The notes under the pieces were generated by a model, which was given only the letters and a program-made list of their open reading frames with translations, had not been told where the DNA came from and ran no database searches. This document shows, one piece after another, positions 55,786 through 64,000 of a stretch of 64,000 nt of DNA. Origin of the DNA: Mycetohabitans sp. B8 (GTDB lineage Bacteria > Pseudomonadota > Gammaproteobacteria > Burkholderiales > Burkholderiaceae); the NCBI RefSeq assembly GCF_021991875.1, contig NZ_JAHLKR010000005.1, positions 103,538 to 167,537 on the forward strand, in the 5' to 3' direction. How positions within the stretch are numbered: the stretch's first letter is position 1; every line of letters starts with the position of its first letter. The position numbers were made by a program, and so were the translations under genes.

Positions 55786-56604
55786 TCAGAACGTGTGCTC
55801 TGCGGCGGGGAACGTCCGTTCCTTGACGGCGCACACGTAGGCGTGGACGGCGGCCTCGATCGACGGCTGACCGGCCATGAAGTCCTTGACGAACCGGGGC
55901 CGCTTGCCAGGGAACACGCCGAGCATGTCATGCAACACCAGTACTTGGCCCGAGCAGTCGACTCCGGCGCCGATGCCGATGGTCGGAATCGTCAGCGCCG
56001 CGGTGACCTGGGCCCCCAGCGCGGCAGGGATTGCTTCGAGCACGAGCAGCTGCGCGCCGGCCTGCTCGATCAACTGAGCGTCCTTTTTCAACTGTTCGGC
56101 CGCCAGATCGTTCTTGCCCTGGACCTTGAAGCCGCCGAACGCGTGTACCGACTGCGGCGTGAGCCCCAGGTGCGCGCAGACCGGCACCGACCGTTCGACC
56201 AGGAAGCGGATCGTCTCGGCAAGCCACGCACCGCCCTCGAGCTTGACCATCTGCGCACCCGCCTGCATCAGCTTGACGGCGCTTGAATATGCGTCTGCCG
56301 GTGTACCGTAGCTGCCAAACGGCAAATCCGCGACGACCAGCGCGTCGCCGCGGCTACCGCGCGCCACGCTGGCGGTGTGGTATGCGATATCCGCCACGCT
56401 AACCGGCAACGTCGTGGCCTGGCCCTGCAGCACGTTGCCGAGCGAGTCGCCGATAAGGAGCACGTCCACGCCCGCGCGCTCGAGCAATGCCGCAAAGCTC
56501 GCGTCGTAGCACGTCAGCATCGCGATTGGCTCGCCAACCTCGCGCATCTGCTGAAGGCGCGGAACAGTGACGGCGCGACGGCCGGAATCCTGCAAATAGC
56601 TCAT
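55786..56604 (-). CDS. panB: 3-methyl-2-oxobutanoate hydroxymethyltransferase
   Basis: First step of pantothenate synthesis: makes ketopantoate with 5,10-methylene-THF. The 272-residue barrel protein has [28 protein letters not shown] (metal-binding Asp), [14 protein letters not shown], the KLEGG motif in [14 protein letters not shown], and [20 protein letters not shown]. The ATG at 56604 ([15 protein letters not shown]) is preferred to a 16-codon extension. It is last in the hda-HAD-pcnB-folK-dgk-panB unit, 23 bases after dgk. Confidence 0.96.
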   Translation of the reverse strand: MSYLQDSGRRAVTVPRLQQMREVGEPIAMLTCYDASFAALLERAGVDVLLIGDSLGNVLQGQATTLPVSVADIAYHTASVARGSRGDALVVADLPFGSYGTPADAYSSAVKLMQAGAQMVKLEGGAWLAETIRFLVERSVPVCAHLGLTPQSVHAFGGFKVQGKNDLAAEQLKKDAQLIEQAGAQLLVLEAIPAALGAQVTAALTIPTIGIGAGVDCSGQVLVLHDMLGVFPGKRPRFVKDFMAGQPSIEAAVHAYVCAVKERTFPAAEHTF

Positions 56605-56627
56605 GACAAAATGATCCTCGGAGAGCG

Positions 56628-57320
56628 TTATAGCGCCGTGCCCTTCACCCATACCGCCTTGCGGCCGCGCATCGATCCGATGTGCTTAACCAGCAAGTCT
56701 AGGTCTGCGTCAGATCCCGCCAGATCTAGATGGTCGGTATTGACACTGAGCAGTGGCGCGTCGTCGTAATGATAGAAAAACTCGCTGTACGCGGCGCACA
56801 ATGCGCGCAGGTACGCATCGGTGATATGCGCCTCCATCGGAATCGCGCGCTTCTGGATCCGGGCAAACAGCGTTTCCGGACTGGCCTGAAGGTAAATCAC
56901 GAGATCCGGCACTGGCCGGGCGAGCGGCACGCGTGCGGCCAGCGCGTGATACAGCGCGAATTCATCGTCGGGCAGCGTCAGGCGGGCAAACAACTCGTCT
57001 TTCTGCGGCAGAAAGTCCACGACGAGCGGCGTGCCGTGCTGCCGTGCCTCGGCTATCGCGCGCATTTGCTTCTCGCGCTGCAGCAGGAAATCCAATTGCG
57101 CCGGTAACGCGTAGCGCGCGTTGTCGTGATAGAAGCGCTCGAGGAACGGGTTGTCAGCCGCGCGCTCCAGCAGCGTTTGCATGGACCAGCGTGCCGCCAG
57201 TTGCGTTGCCAGGGTGGTCTTGCCGGCGCCGATTGGCCCTTCGATCACCAGGTAGCCGAACGGCGTGTGCTGCGCCGGCGCATGGACGCTCAGCGGTGGC
57301 ACGGCGGCGGATGGGTTCAT
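56628..57320 (-). CDS. deoxynucleoside kinase (deoxyadenosine/deoxyguanosine kinase-like)
   Basis: P-loop nucleoside kinase of 230 residues. Walker A is [20 protein letters not shown], followed by [10 protein letters not shown], the [15 protein letters not shown] segment with the DRS-like region, and the lid [10 protein letters not shown]. The family phosphorylates purine deoxynucleosides for salvage; specificity is inferred. The ATG overlaps the folK stop by four bases (ATGA). The folK-dgk-panB order is widespread in beta- and gammaproteobacteria. Confidence 0.92.
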   Translation of the reverse strand: MNPSAAVPPLSVHAPAQHTPFGYLVIEGPIGAGKTTLATQLAARWSMQTLLERAADNPFLERFYHDNARYALPAQLDFLLQREKQMRAIAEARQHGTPLVVDFLPQKDELFARLTLPDDEFALYHALAARVPLARPVPDLVIYLQASPETLFARIQKRAIPMEAHITDAYLRALCAAYSEFFYHYDDAPLLSVNTDHLDLAGSDADLDLLVKHIGSMRGRKAVWVKGTAL

Positions 57321-57859
57321 CGGCGCGGCCCCGACTTGCTGCCCACGATCGCAGCGGCGACGCGTCGAAACGGACATTGGCAAGAGTCGATCTTTTCGAT
57401 GCGCTGCGACGCGACGCCAGGCAGATAACGGTCCGCACGGCCTAACGCGGGAATCTCGATCGCTGCTTCCAGTTCGAGCAGCGGCACTAGCGCGAACGCC
57501 CGCTCAGCTAACCGCGGGTGCGGCACCGTCAGGTCGGGCTCGTCAAGCTGCACGGTGCCGTACAGCAGAATATCGATGTCTAGCGTCCGAGGTGCGTTCC
57601 GGTACGGGCGCTCGCGGCCGAAGTGATGCTCAATGTCGTGGCACAGGGCGAGCAACTGCCGTGCGGCAAGCGTGGTATCGATCTTCACCACGCAATTGTA
57701 GAAGTCGTCGCCACCGGCATCGACCGGAGCGGTGCGGTACAGGCTCGATTTCCCGAGCACGGTGACGGGAGCCTGCTGCGCGAGGCAGACCACGGCGTCT
57801 TTCAGCGTCTGGCGCGCGTCGCCAAGATTCGCGCCCAAGCCAAGATAAGCTACGGTCAT
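57317..57859 (-). CDS. folK: 2-amino-4-hydroxy-6-hydroxymethyldihydropteridine pyrophosphokinase
   Basis: Transfers pyrophosphate from ATP to the pterin in folate synthesis. The 180-residue protein starts MTVAYLGLGANLGDARQTL and has the HPPK signature RPYRNAPRTLDIDILLYG, including the DxD metal ligands, and VPHPRLAERAFALVPL. The frame extends about 97 codons upstream into pcnB, but homology begins at 57859. It lies 46 bases after the pcnB stop and four bases overlap dgk. Confidence 0.96.
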   Translation of the reverse strand: MTVAYLGLGANLGDARQTLKDAVVCLAQQAPVTVLGKSSLYRTAPVDAGGDDFYNCVVKIDTTLAARQLLALCHDIEHHFGRERPYRNAPRTLDIDILLYGTVQLDEPDLTVPHPRLAERAFALVPLLELEAAIEIPALGRADRYLPGVASQRIEKIDSCQCPFRRVAAAIVGSKSGPRR

Positions 57860-57905
57860 GACGTCGACTCCTGCTGCATTCAATGGGCGGCGTTCGCGTA
57901 AGCCG

Positions 57906-59627
57906 CTAGGCGTCGCCATTGCCACGTGGTTCGCCATCGGCCGGCGGCGAGGCCTGCCGGGCACCTTCGCCAGGATCCTTGCGGTTGCGCGAGCCGCCAC
58001 GGCGCCGGCGCTTGCGCGGCGAGCGCTCCTTGTCGCCCTGTGCCAGCAGCGCCTCGCGCGCGGCCGGATCGCCGACGATGAAATCTGTCCACCATTGACC
58101 GACCGACGCGTCCAACTCGCCCGCCTCGCAGCGTAGCAAGAGAAAGTCATAACCTGCTCTGAACCGCTGGTGTTCCAGCAGCTTCAACGCGCTGCGGCCG
58201 GAGCGTTTCTCTAGCCGGGGCTGCAGCTCCCAGATTTCGCGCATGTCGGCCGTGTAGCGCCTCTGGATCGCGAGCTTTTCGGTCTGTTGGTCGAGCACGT
58301 CGTCCATGGCCCGATGCAGCGCCGGGATCGAATGTTCGCCGCCGGCCTCGTATTGCTGCCAGCGCAGTTGCATTTCGTGCCACAGCAGTGACGCAAACAG
58401 GAACCCGGGTGAGACCGGTTTGCCCAAGCGCACGCGCTCGTCGGTATGGGTCAGCGCAAGCGTGATGAAACGCTCCCCGTCGGGTTGTTCAAGCGCCACG
58501 TCCAGCAGCGGCAACAGCCCATGGTGCAGGCCCAGCGCGCGCAACTGCTTTAGGCAGCCGAGCGCGTGTCCGGACAGCAACAGCTTGAGCATCTCGTCGA
58601 ACAGCCGGGCCGCCGGCACGTTGTTGATCAGATCCGCCAACTCGGCGATCGGCGCCTGCGTCGACGATTCGATCGTGAAGTCCAGCTTGGCCGCGAAACG
58701 CACGACACGCAGCATCCTGACCGGATCTTCGCGAAAGCGGGTGGCGGGCTCGCCGATCATTCGCAGCACGCGTTGGCGAATGTCGTCCATCCCGCGATGG
58801 TAGTCGAGCACGGTCTGCGTCGCCGGATCGTAGTACATCGCGTTGACGGTGAAGTCGCGCCGCGTCGCATCCTCGTGCTGTTCGCCCCAAACGTTGTCGC
58901 GCAGCACGCGCCCGCTCGCGTCCACCGCATGCGTGCGCCGGTCCAGCTCGCCGCGTCGCAGCTTGCGCGGTGGCGCAGCCGGCTCACTGTCCGTGGGCCC
59001 GGTGCCAGCCGGCGCCGCATCCATCAGCGCGCGGAACGTCGACACTTCGATGATCTCCTGTCCGAACTGGGCGTGGACGATCTGAAAACGTCGGCCGATT
59101 AACCGGGCGCGGCGGAACAGCTTGACGACCTCATCCGGCGTGGCATCCGTGGCGACATCAAAATCCTTCGGCGCGATATTGAGCAGCAGATCTCGCACCG
59201 CACCGCCGACGATGAACGCGCGAAAACCGGCTTGTTGCAGCGTGTCGGTGACGCGGATGGCATTGCGCGAGATCAACGCCGGATCGATACGATGGATGTC
59301 GGCTGGCACGATCACCGGTACTTCGGCTTCACCACCGGCATGGCGACTGGCACCGGTATTGCCACTGGGATGGCCACCGGCAGCTAAGGCGTTGCGGCGT
59401 GGCGTCCGGCGCGGCGGCTTGCGCGACGGCAGCCCAGTGTCCTGCGCGTCAGCCGGCGCGCTGCGCTGCTCGTCGCGCGCCGCATTGCGCCGACGGCCTG
59501 TCGGCGCGATGTCCGTGTTGGCATGCTTGCTGCCTCGATCGGCGTCGGCGCTGCGCGATGTGTCGGCCGGCGGGGTGGCATCGCCGCTACGCGAGCCGAA
59601 CAACTTGCGAATGAGTTTTGTAATCAC
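57906..59627 (-). CDS. pcnB: poly(A) polymerase I
   Basis: Adds 3' poly(A) tails to RNA, promoting decay. The 573-residue class II nucleotidyltransferase has an Arg/Ala-rich N-terminal extension of about 110 residues, then FRAFIVGGAVRDLLL and the catalytic DFDVATDATPDEV. RRDFTVNAMYYDP and RMLRVVRFAAKLDFTIE follow, and the basic tail RKRRRRGGSRNRKD distinguishes PcnB from CCA-adding enzymes. The GTG at 59627 starts MITKLIRKLFGS and overlaps the upstream TGA as GTGA, which supports it. Confidence 0.93.
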   Translation of the reverse strand: MITKLIRKLFGSRSGDATPPADTSRSADADRGSKHANTDIAPTGRRRNAARDEQRSAPADAQDTGLPSRKPPRRTPRRNALAAGGHPSGNTGASRHAGGEAEVPVIVPADIHRIDPALISRNAIRVTDTLQQAGFRAFIVGGAVRDLLLNIAPKDFDVATDATPDEVVKLFRRARLIGRRFQIVHAQFGQEIIEVSTFRALMDAAPAGTGPTDSEPAAPPRKLRRGELDRRTHAVDASGRVLRDNVWGEQHEDATRRDFTVNAMYYDPATQTVLDYHRGMDDIRQRVLRMIGEPATRFREDPVRMLRVVRFAAKLDFTIESSTQAPIAELADLINNVPAARLFDEMLKLLLSGHALGCLKQLRALGLHHGLLPLLDVALEQPDGERFITLALTHTDERVRLGKPVSPGFLFASLLWHEMQLRWQQYEAGGEHSIPALHRAMDDVLDQQTEKLAIQRRYTADMREIWELQPRLEKRSGRSALKLLEHQRFRAGYDFLLLRCEAGELDASVGQWWTDFIVGDPAAREALLAQGDKERSPRKRRRRGGSRNRKDPGEGARQASPPADGEPRGNGDA

Positions 59628-60322
59628 GTCGATTGGAACAGTTCAAGGACGCGCCAACCACGGGCCAGCGCATATTCGCGCAGCTTCTCGTCCGGATTGG
59701 TCGCCACCGGGTCGGTGACCTTTTCGAGCAGCGGGATGTCGTTGTGCGAGTCGCTATAGAAGTAGCTGTGCGCAAAGCTTGTCCAGTCGCAGCCGAGCGA
59801 ATCCAGCCACGCCTGCACCCGCACGATCTTGCCCTCGCGGTAGCTCGGCACGCCCATCGAGTTGCCCGTGTACGGGCTGTCGGGATGCCCGTCCGTCGTT
59901 TCAACCTCGCACGCGATCAACGTCTCAATGCCAAATGCTTCCGCGATCGGTGCGGTGATGAACGCGTTGGTCGCTGTCACGATGCAGCACAGGTCGCCCG
60001 CCTCCTGGTGCTCGCGCACCAATGCGCGGGCGGCGGGCAAAATCCGCGGGTTGATGACCTCGTGCATGAATAGCTCATGCCAGTCGTCCAGTTGCCGCCG
60101 CGAGTATTTCGCCAGCGGGGTGAGCATCGCGCGCAGGTACGCATGGATATCCAGTTTGCCTGCTTGGTAGTCGGCGTAGAAGCGGTCGTTTTCGCGCGAG
60201 AAGCTGTCGGCGTCGACAATGCCGAGCTTGACCATGAAGCGCCCCCACTCGTGGTCGCTATCGGTGGGGATCAGCGTATGGTCCAGGTCGAACAGGGCGA
60301 GATTGCGTGCGGTTTTCGTCAT
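59624..60322 (-). CDS. HAD-IB family hydrolase (phosphoserine phosphatase-like)
   Basis: Phosphatase of 232 residues with HAD motif I LALFDLDHTLIPTDSD (nucleophile and acid Asp), motif II in CCIVTATNAFIT, and motifs III/IV GKIVRVQAW and YFYSDSHNDIPLLE. It belongs to the HAD-IB hypothetical group often found beside pcnB and hda in beta-proteobacteria; the substrate is unknown. MTKTARNLALFD at 60322 and MRFMTK at 60331 are alternative starts. It lies ten bases after hda. Confidence 0.88.
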   Translation of the reverse strand: MTKTARNLALFDLDHTLIPTDSDHEWGRFMVKLGIVDADSFSRENDRFYADYQAGKLDIHAYLRAMLTPLAKYSRRQLDDWHELFMHEVINPRILPAARALVREHQEAGDLCCIVTATNAFITAPIAEAFGIETLIACEVETTDGHPDSPYTGNSMGVPSYREGKIVRVQAWLDSLGCDWTSFAHSYFYSDSHNDIPLLEKVTDPVATNPDEKLREYALARGWRVLELFQST

Positions 60323-60332
60323 GAAGCGCATT

Positions 60333-61043
60333 TTACTTGAAGCTGTCCGCCAGCATCGCGCGCAGCAGTGGCAACGTGACCGCGCGCTTGTGCTCGAGGG
60401 CGAAACGGTCAAGCTCGTCCAGGACGCGCATCAGGCTGGGCATGTCGCGGCGGTAGTGCGTGAGCAGCCATGTTGGTACGTCGTCGGCAAACGTCAGGCC
60501 GCGTTCACGCGCGGCATGCTTGAGCACGGCCGCCTTGCCCTCGTCGGCCAACGCGCCGAGATGGAACACCAGGCCCCAACCCAGGCGCGTGCGCAAATCC
60601 TCGCGCACGGCTAGATGCAGCGGCGCGGCATTGCCGGTGGCCACCAGTGCGCTGCCGGGGCTGGCGCGCACCTCGTTGAACAGGTTGAACAGCGCGATCT
60701 GTTGCGCATCGGCAAGTTGGTCGACATCGTCGACCGCATAGATCGCAACACGCGGATCGTAGCCGAATGCTGATAGCGGGCTGGGTGGCGCGACAAAGCG
60801 CGCGCGGCCGCTGGATGCGCCGGCCACCAGCGCCTGCAGCAGGTGGCTGCGCCCGCTCCCGGCGTCCCCCCACACGTAGAACGTGCGGTCCGCGACCGGC
60901 CCGGCCGCGAGCGCGGCGTCCAGGCCGGCGAGACGGGCGACCAGTTCGGCATGGGCGCCGGCGAAAAAGTTCTCGAACGTCTTTGGCGGCGGCGTGCCCA
61001 GGTCGAGTGTCAGTTGACGATGGGAAGCAGACGAGGTCAACAC
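60333..61043 (-). CDS. hda: DnaA regulatory inactivator Hda
   Basis: DnaA-like AAA+ protein that, with the loaded beta clamp, stimulates hydrolysis of DnaA-ATP to limit replication initiation. The 236-residue protein has the clamp-binding motif QLTLDLG at its N-terminus, then a degenerate Walker A VWGDAGSGRSHLLQAL, the acidic AIYAVDDVDQL (Walker B) and sensor regions, and a short C-terminal lid. GTG 61043 puts the clamp motif ten residues from the start, as in known Hda proteins; a GTG at 61094 would add 17 residues. It heads the hda-panB unit and diverges from purM. Confidence 0.92.
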   Translation of the reverse strand: MLTSSASHRQLTLDLGTPPPKTFENFFAGAHAELVARLAGLDAALAAGPVADRTFYVWGDAGSGRSHLLQALVAGASSGRARFVAPPSPLSAFGYDPRVAIYAVDDVDQLADAQQIALFNLFNEVRASPGSALVATGNAAPLHLAVREDLRTRLGWGLVFHLGALADEGKAAVLKHAARERGLTFADDVPTWLLTHYRRDMPSLMRVLDELDRFALEHKRAVTLPLLRAMLADSFK

Positions 61044-61104
61044 GGGTGGCAAGGGTCCTGGAATGCGGTTCTGACGCGTTCGTGCGGTCGGCACACTCGC
61101 ATCG

Positions 61105-61124
61105 GGTAAAATTGCAATTTTACC
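61105..61124. promoter_or_regulatory. 20-bp perfect palindrome in the hda/purM gap
   Basis: GGTAAAATTGCAATTTTACC is an exact inverted repeat with no central spacer, about 31 bases before purM and 61 bases before the hda start. It includes TAAAAT, which could double as a -10 for either gene. It could be an operator, for example for a purine regulator, but does not match a site I recognise. Confidence 0.5.
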
Positions 61125-61155
61125 GACCTTCCCGCGAGCTTCTCGCGCTCTCGCT

Positions 61156-62217
61156 ATGAATCAACCGAAATCCACTCCCGGCGCGCAGGCGCCGGGCCTG
61201 TCCTACCGTGACGCGGGCGTCGACATCGACGCGGGAGACGCGCTCATTGACCGCATCAAGCCGTTCGCAAAAAAGACGATGCGCGACGGCGTGCTGGCGG
61301 GCATCGGTGGATTCGGCGCGCTGTTCGAGATACCGAAGAAATACCGCGAGCCGGTGCTGGTCTCCGGCACCGACGGCGTGGGCACGAAGCTCAAGCTCGC
61401 GTTCCATTTGAACCGGCATGATACGGTCGGGCAGGATCTGGTGGCCATGAGCGTCAACGACATTCTCGTGCAAGGGGCCGAGCCGCTGTTCTTCCTGGAC
61501 TATTTCGCCTGCGGCAAGCTCGACGTCGAGACGGCGGCGAGCGTGGTCAAGGGTATTGCCGTCGGGTGCGAACTGGCGGGCTGCGCGCTGATCGGTGGCG
61601 AGACGGCCGAGATGCCGGGAATGTATCCGGACGGCGAATACGACCTTGCCGGATTCGCGGTCGGGGCAGTCGAAAAAAGCAAGATCATCGACGGCAGCAC
61701 GATCGGCGCCGGCGATGTGGTGCTGGGCCTGGCCTCCAGCGGTATCCACTCGAACGGCTATTCGCTGGTGCGCAAGATCATCGAGCGCGCGGCGCCGGAT
61801 CTGCAAGCCGATTTTGATGGCCGCTCGCTGGCCGAGGCGCTGATGGCACCCACGCGTATCTACGTGAAGCCCATGCTCGAGTTGATGCAGCAACTCCCGG
61901 TCAAGGGTATCGCCCATATCACGGGGGGCGGGCTTGTCGAGAACGTGCCACGTGTGCTGCCCGAGCGGCTGTGCGCGGAACTGGACCACCGTGCATGGCC
62001 GTTGCCGCCACTGTTCGCGTGGCTGCAGCAGCACGGTGGCGTGGCCGACGCGGAGATGCATCGCGTCTTTAACTGCGGGATCGGAATGGTGGTCATCGTT
62101 GCGGCCGAGCACGCGCAGACGGCGGCCGGCGTGCTGTCTGCGGCCGGCGAACAAGTGTGGACACTCGGCACGGTGCGCGAGCGCCACGCCGGCGAGGTAC
62201 AGACGATCGTGGTGTGA
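61156..62217 (+). CDS. purM: phosphoribosylformylglycinamidine cyclo-ligase (AIR synthetase)
   Basis: ATP-dependent ring closure in purine synthesis. The 353-residue protein has [31 protein letters not shown], the [20 protein letters not shown] block, [16 protein letters not shown] and the C-terminal [16 protein letters not shown]. It diverges from hda, and the gap holds the 20-bp palindrome. miaA converges 108 bases downstream. Confidence 0.97.
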   Translation: MNQPKSTPGAQAPGLSYRDAGVDIDAGDALIDRIKPFAKKTMRDGVLAGIGGFGALFEIPKKYREPVLVSGTDGVGTKLKLAFHLNRHDTVGQDLVAMSVNDILVQGAEPLFFLDYFACGKLDVETAASVVKGIAVGCELAGCALIGGETAEMPGMYPDGEYDLAGFAVGAVEKSKIIDGSTIGAGDVVLGLASSGIHSNGYSLVRKIIERAAPDLQADFDGRSLAEALMAPTRIYVKPMLELMQQLPVKGIAHITGGGLVENVPRVLPERLCAELDHRAWPLPPLFAWLQQHGGVADAEMHRVFNCGIGMVVIVAAEHAQTAAGVLSAAGEQVWTLGTVRERHAGEVQTIVV

Positions 62218-62325
62218 CGCTGCGCACGGGGGACGCGACGCCGCATGTTGCAGTGGTTGCAGGGGCGCGTCCGGTGGCGCCGTTGTGGCGCTGTTATGGT
62301 AGCGCCGCACCGATCGCGGCGTCTG

Positions 62326-63339
62326 CTACGTCGGTGCCCATATCCGCCGCACCGCATCGACGGCACGCGGGCCGGCGTCGGTGCTGACACAGTCGACGAC
62401 AATCCGCTCGGGCATCGAGCGCAACCATGTCAACTGCCGCTTGCAAAGCTGGCGTGTCGCGAAGATGCCCTTGTCGCGCATCGTTGCATAATCGTATTCG
62501 CCGTCCAGGTACGCCCACGCCTGTCGGTATCCGACGCAGCGCATCGACGGCAATCCGGGGTGTAGGTCGCCGCGTGCGCGTAATTGCTGCACTTCGTCGA
62601 TCAAGCCGGCGTCCAGCATGGCGTCGAAGCGCCGTGCAATGCGCGCGTGCAGCACTGACCGGTCGGAGGGTTCCAGCGAAACGGCAGCAAAGCGGGGCGA
62701 CGGCAGCTGGCCGGCGTGCGTCGTCGCGCGCGTGTCAACGTCGCTTGCGGCCTGGCACCCGACGCTCGGGGCGGCGGCCGGGTGGGACGCCGATCGCAGC
62801 AGCGTGGACATCGGCTGACCGGTCAGCCGCCACACCTCCAGCGCACGCTGGATCCGCTGCGAATCGTTGGGCGCGATCCGCGCCGCCGATACCGGGTCGA
62901 TCTGTGCCAATTTCGCGTGCAGGGCGGGCCAGCCCTCGCGCGCCGCATCCTGGTCAAGTGCGGCCCGGATCGACGCGTCGGCGCCCGGCAACTCGTTCAA
63001 GCCCTCGACCAGCGCCTTGTAGTACAGCATGGTTCCGCCCACCAATAATGGCAGTTTGCCGCGCGCGATGATTCGTGCGCACAGGCGCAGCGCGTCGGTA
63101 CGGAACTGGGCGGCCGAATAGGCGTCGAGCGGGTCGATGATGTCAATCAGATGGTGGGGCACCGCGGCGCGTTCAGCCGCGGTCGGCTTGGCGGTCCCGA
63201 TGTCCATTTGCCGGTAGACGAGCGCCGAATCGATGCTGACGATCTCGACCGGGGCATGGCGCGCCAGTTCGAGCGCGGCGGCGCTCTTACCAGACGCGGT
63301 CGGCCCAAGCAGGCATGCGATGATGGGGGCGGATGCCAC
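62326..63339 (-). CDS. miaA: tRNA dimethylallyltransferase
   Basis: Adds the isopentenyl group to A37 of tRNAs reading UNN codons. The 337-residue protein starts with GTG at 63339 ([22 protein letters not shown]-loop) and contains [33 protein letters not shown] and the [18 protein letters not shown] helix. A lineage-specific Ala/Ser/Thr-rich insert of about 35 residues follows, then [15 protein letters not shown] and [15 protein letters not shown]. It lies seven bases after the mutL stop; mutL-miaA is the usual arrangement. Confidence 0.94.
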   Translation of the reverse strand: MASAPIIACLLGPTASGKSAAALELARHAPVEIVSIDSALVYRQMDIGTAKPTAAERAAVPHHLIDIIDPLDAYSAAQFRTDALRLCARIIARGKLPLLVGGTMLYYKALVEGLNELPGADASIRAALDQDAAREGWPALHAKLAQIDPVSAARIAPNDSQRIQRALEVWRLTGQPMSTLLRSASHPAAAPSVGCQAASDVDTRATTHAGQLPSPRFAAVSLEPSDRSVLHARIARRFDAMLDAGLIDEVQQLRARGDLHPGLPSMRCVGYRQAWAYLDGEYDYATMRDKGIFATRQLCKRQLTWLRSMPERIVVDCVSTDAGPRAVDAVRRIWAPT

Positions 63340-63346
63340 GGCGCGA

Positions 63347-64000
63347 CTATTGGCCCCGCATGAACAACCGGTCCAACTCGCCGAGCGTAAGCTGAAACCA
63401 GGTTGGACGACCATGATTGCATTGATCGGCGCGCTCGGTGGCTTCCATTTGCCGCAACAGCGCATTCATCTCGTCCATGCTCAGGCGCCGGTTCGCGCGC
63501 ACCGCATGGTGGCACGCCAGCGTGCCGAGCAGCTCGTGCTGGTGCTCGGTCAGCACCCGCGAGCCGCCGTACGCGTGCAGGTCCGCAAGCACTGCACGCG
63601 CCAGCGAGACCAGGTCGGTATCCTTGAGCAGCGCGGGCACGGCCCGGATGGCCAGCGTGGTCGGGGACAGCGAAGCGATGTCGAAGCCCAGTGCATCGAG
63701 CGTCTCGTGTTCTTCGCCGGCCACGCCGATCTCGACCGCATCGGCTTGCATCGTCACCGGGATCAACAGCGGTTGCACGGCGATGCGCCGCTGAGCGAGC
63801 GCGTGCTTGAATTGCTCGTACAGGATGCGCTCATGGGCGGCGTGCATGTCAACTAGCACCAGTCCGCGCGTGTTTTGCGCCAGTACGTAGATGCCGTGCA
63901 ACTGCCCGAGCGCGAATCCCAACGGATGCTCGTCAACGGGCTGAGCCGGCGCCGTCGCGGGCCCGTTAGCGGGGGCGGGGGGAGGGGCCGTGTTGGTGGC
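63347..64000 (-). CDS. mutL: DNA mismatch repair protein MutL, C-terminal part (runs off the window)
   Basis: About 217 C-terminal residues are present; the ATPase half lies beyond position 64000. A Pro/Ala linker leads into the dimerisation and endonuclease domain: [17 protein letters not shown], then [12 protein letters not shown], which fits the endonuclease motif DQHA(X)2E(X)4E except for Met in place of Gln. [13 protein letters not shown] and [12 protein letters not shown] correspond to the other metal-site motifs of nicking MutL. This suggests a MutH-independent, nicking MutL as expected outside the enterobacteria. Confidence 0.93.
   Translation of the reverse strand, partial: ATNTAPPPAPANGPATAPAQPVDEHPLGFALGQLHGIYVLAQNTRGLVLVDMHAAHERILYEQFKHALAQRRIAVQPLLIPVTMQADAVEIGVAGEEHETLDALGFDIASLSPTTLAIRAVPALLKDTDLVSLARAVLADLHAYGGSRVLTEHQHELLGTLACHHAVRANRRLSMDEMNALLRQMEATERADQCNHGRPTWFQLTLGELDRLFMRGQ

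Overview
The window is a gene-dense, high-GC segment of a betaproteobacterial chromosome. Protein sequences and gene clusters (hda-pcnB-folK-dgk-panB, grpE-dnaK-dnaJ-pabB, glcDEF-yggS-proC, recG-oxyR-ubiA) point to Burkholderiaceae, Burkholderia sensu lato. A somewhat reduced relative such as the fungal endosymbiont genus Mycetohabitans is a guess from gene content and decayed mobile DNA, not something the sequence proves. Nearly everything is housekeeping; no tRNA, rRNA, CRISPR array or prophage was seen.

Layout. 0-6 kb: purB, a glutathione S-transferase, mnmA-nudJ and a THUMP-type RNA methyltransferase. 5.8-9.3 kb: the yajC-secD-secF protein export operon. 9.4-15.5 kb: an MHS transporter, a YceI protein and a four-gene overlapping pqiA-pqiA-pqiB-pqiC lipid transport operon. 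15.5-17.8 kb: queA-tgt (queuosine), detached from yajC-secDF and reversed relative to the usual order. 17.9-22.5 kb: recG, oxyR, ubiA. 22.5-29.3 kb: one leftward transcription unit dld-glcD-glcE-glcF-yggS-proC (2-hydroxyacid oxidation, PLP homeostasis, proline). 29.5-31.7 kb: cobalamin adenosyltransferase and aroG with a long leader. 31.8-41.6 kb: tldD, a nitrilase-family amidase, a giant YhdP protein and glnE. 41.7-45.4 kb: recN, nadK, hrcA. 45.4-47.86 kb: the only accessory stretch, visibly poorer in G+C, with a frameshifted AAA ATPase, an ABC-ATPase stump and a decayed IS110 transposase. 47.87-55.8 kb: hemH, an S4 protein, grpE, dnaK, dnaJ, fused pabB-pabC. 55.8-64 kb: panB, dgk, folK, pcnB, HAD phosphatase, hda, purM, miaA and the 3' part of mutL, which runs off the window.

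The most striking feature is a complete attenuator before aroG (DAHP synthase): a near-consensus promoter, a 22-codon leader peptide whose codons 5-11 read Phe-Tyr-Phe-Tyr-Phe-Phe-Trp, and three mutually exclusive hairpins ending in a strong intrinsic terminator. The first committed step of aromatic amino acid synthesis therefore appears to be controlled by ribosome stalling on all three aromatic codons. Heat-shock control is also readable: grpE and dnaK each have their own sigma-32-like promoter. Short tandem repeats recur in the gaps between genes, and a 24-unit hexamer repeat sits inside the YhdP coding sequence.
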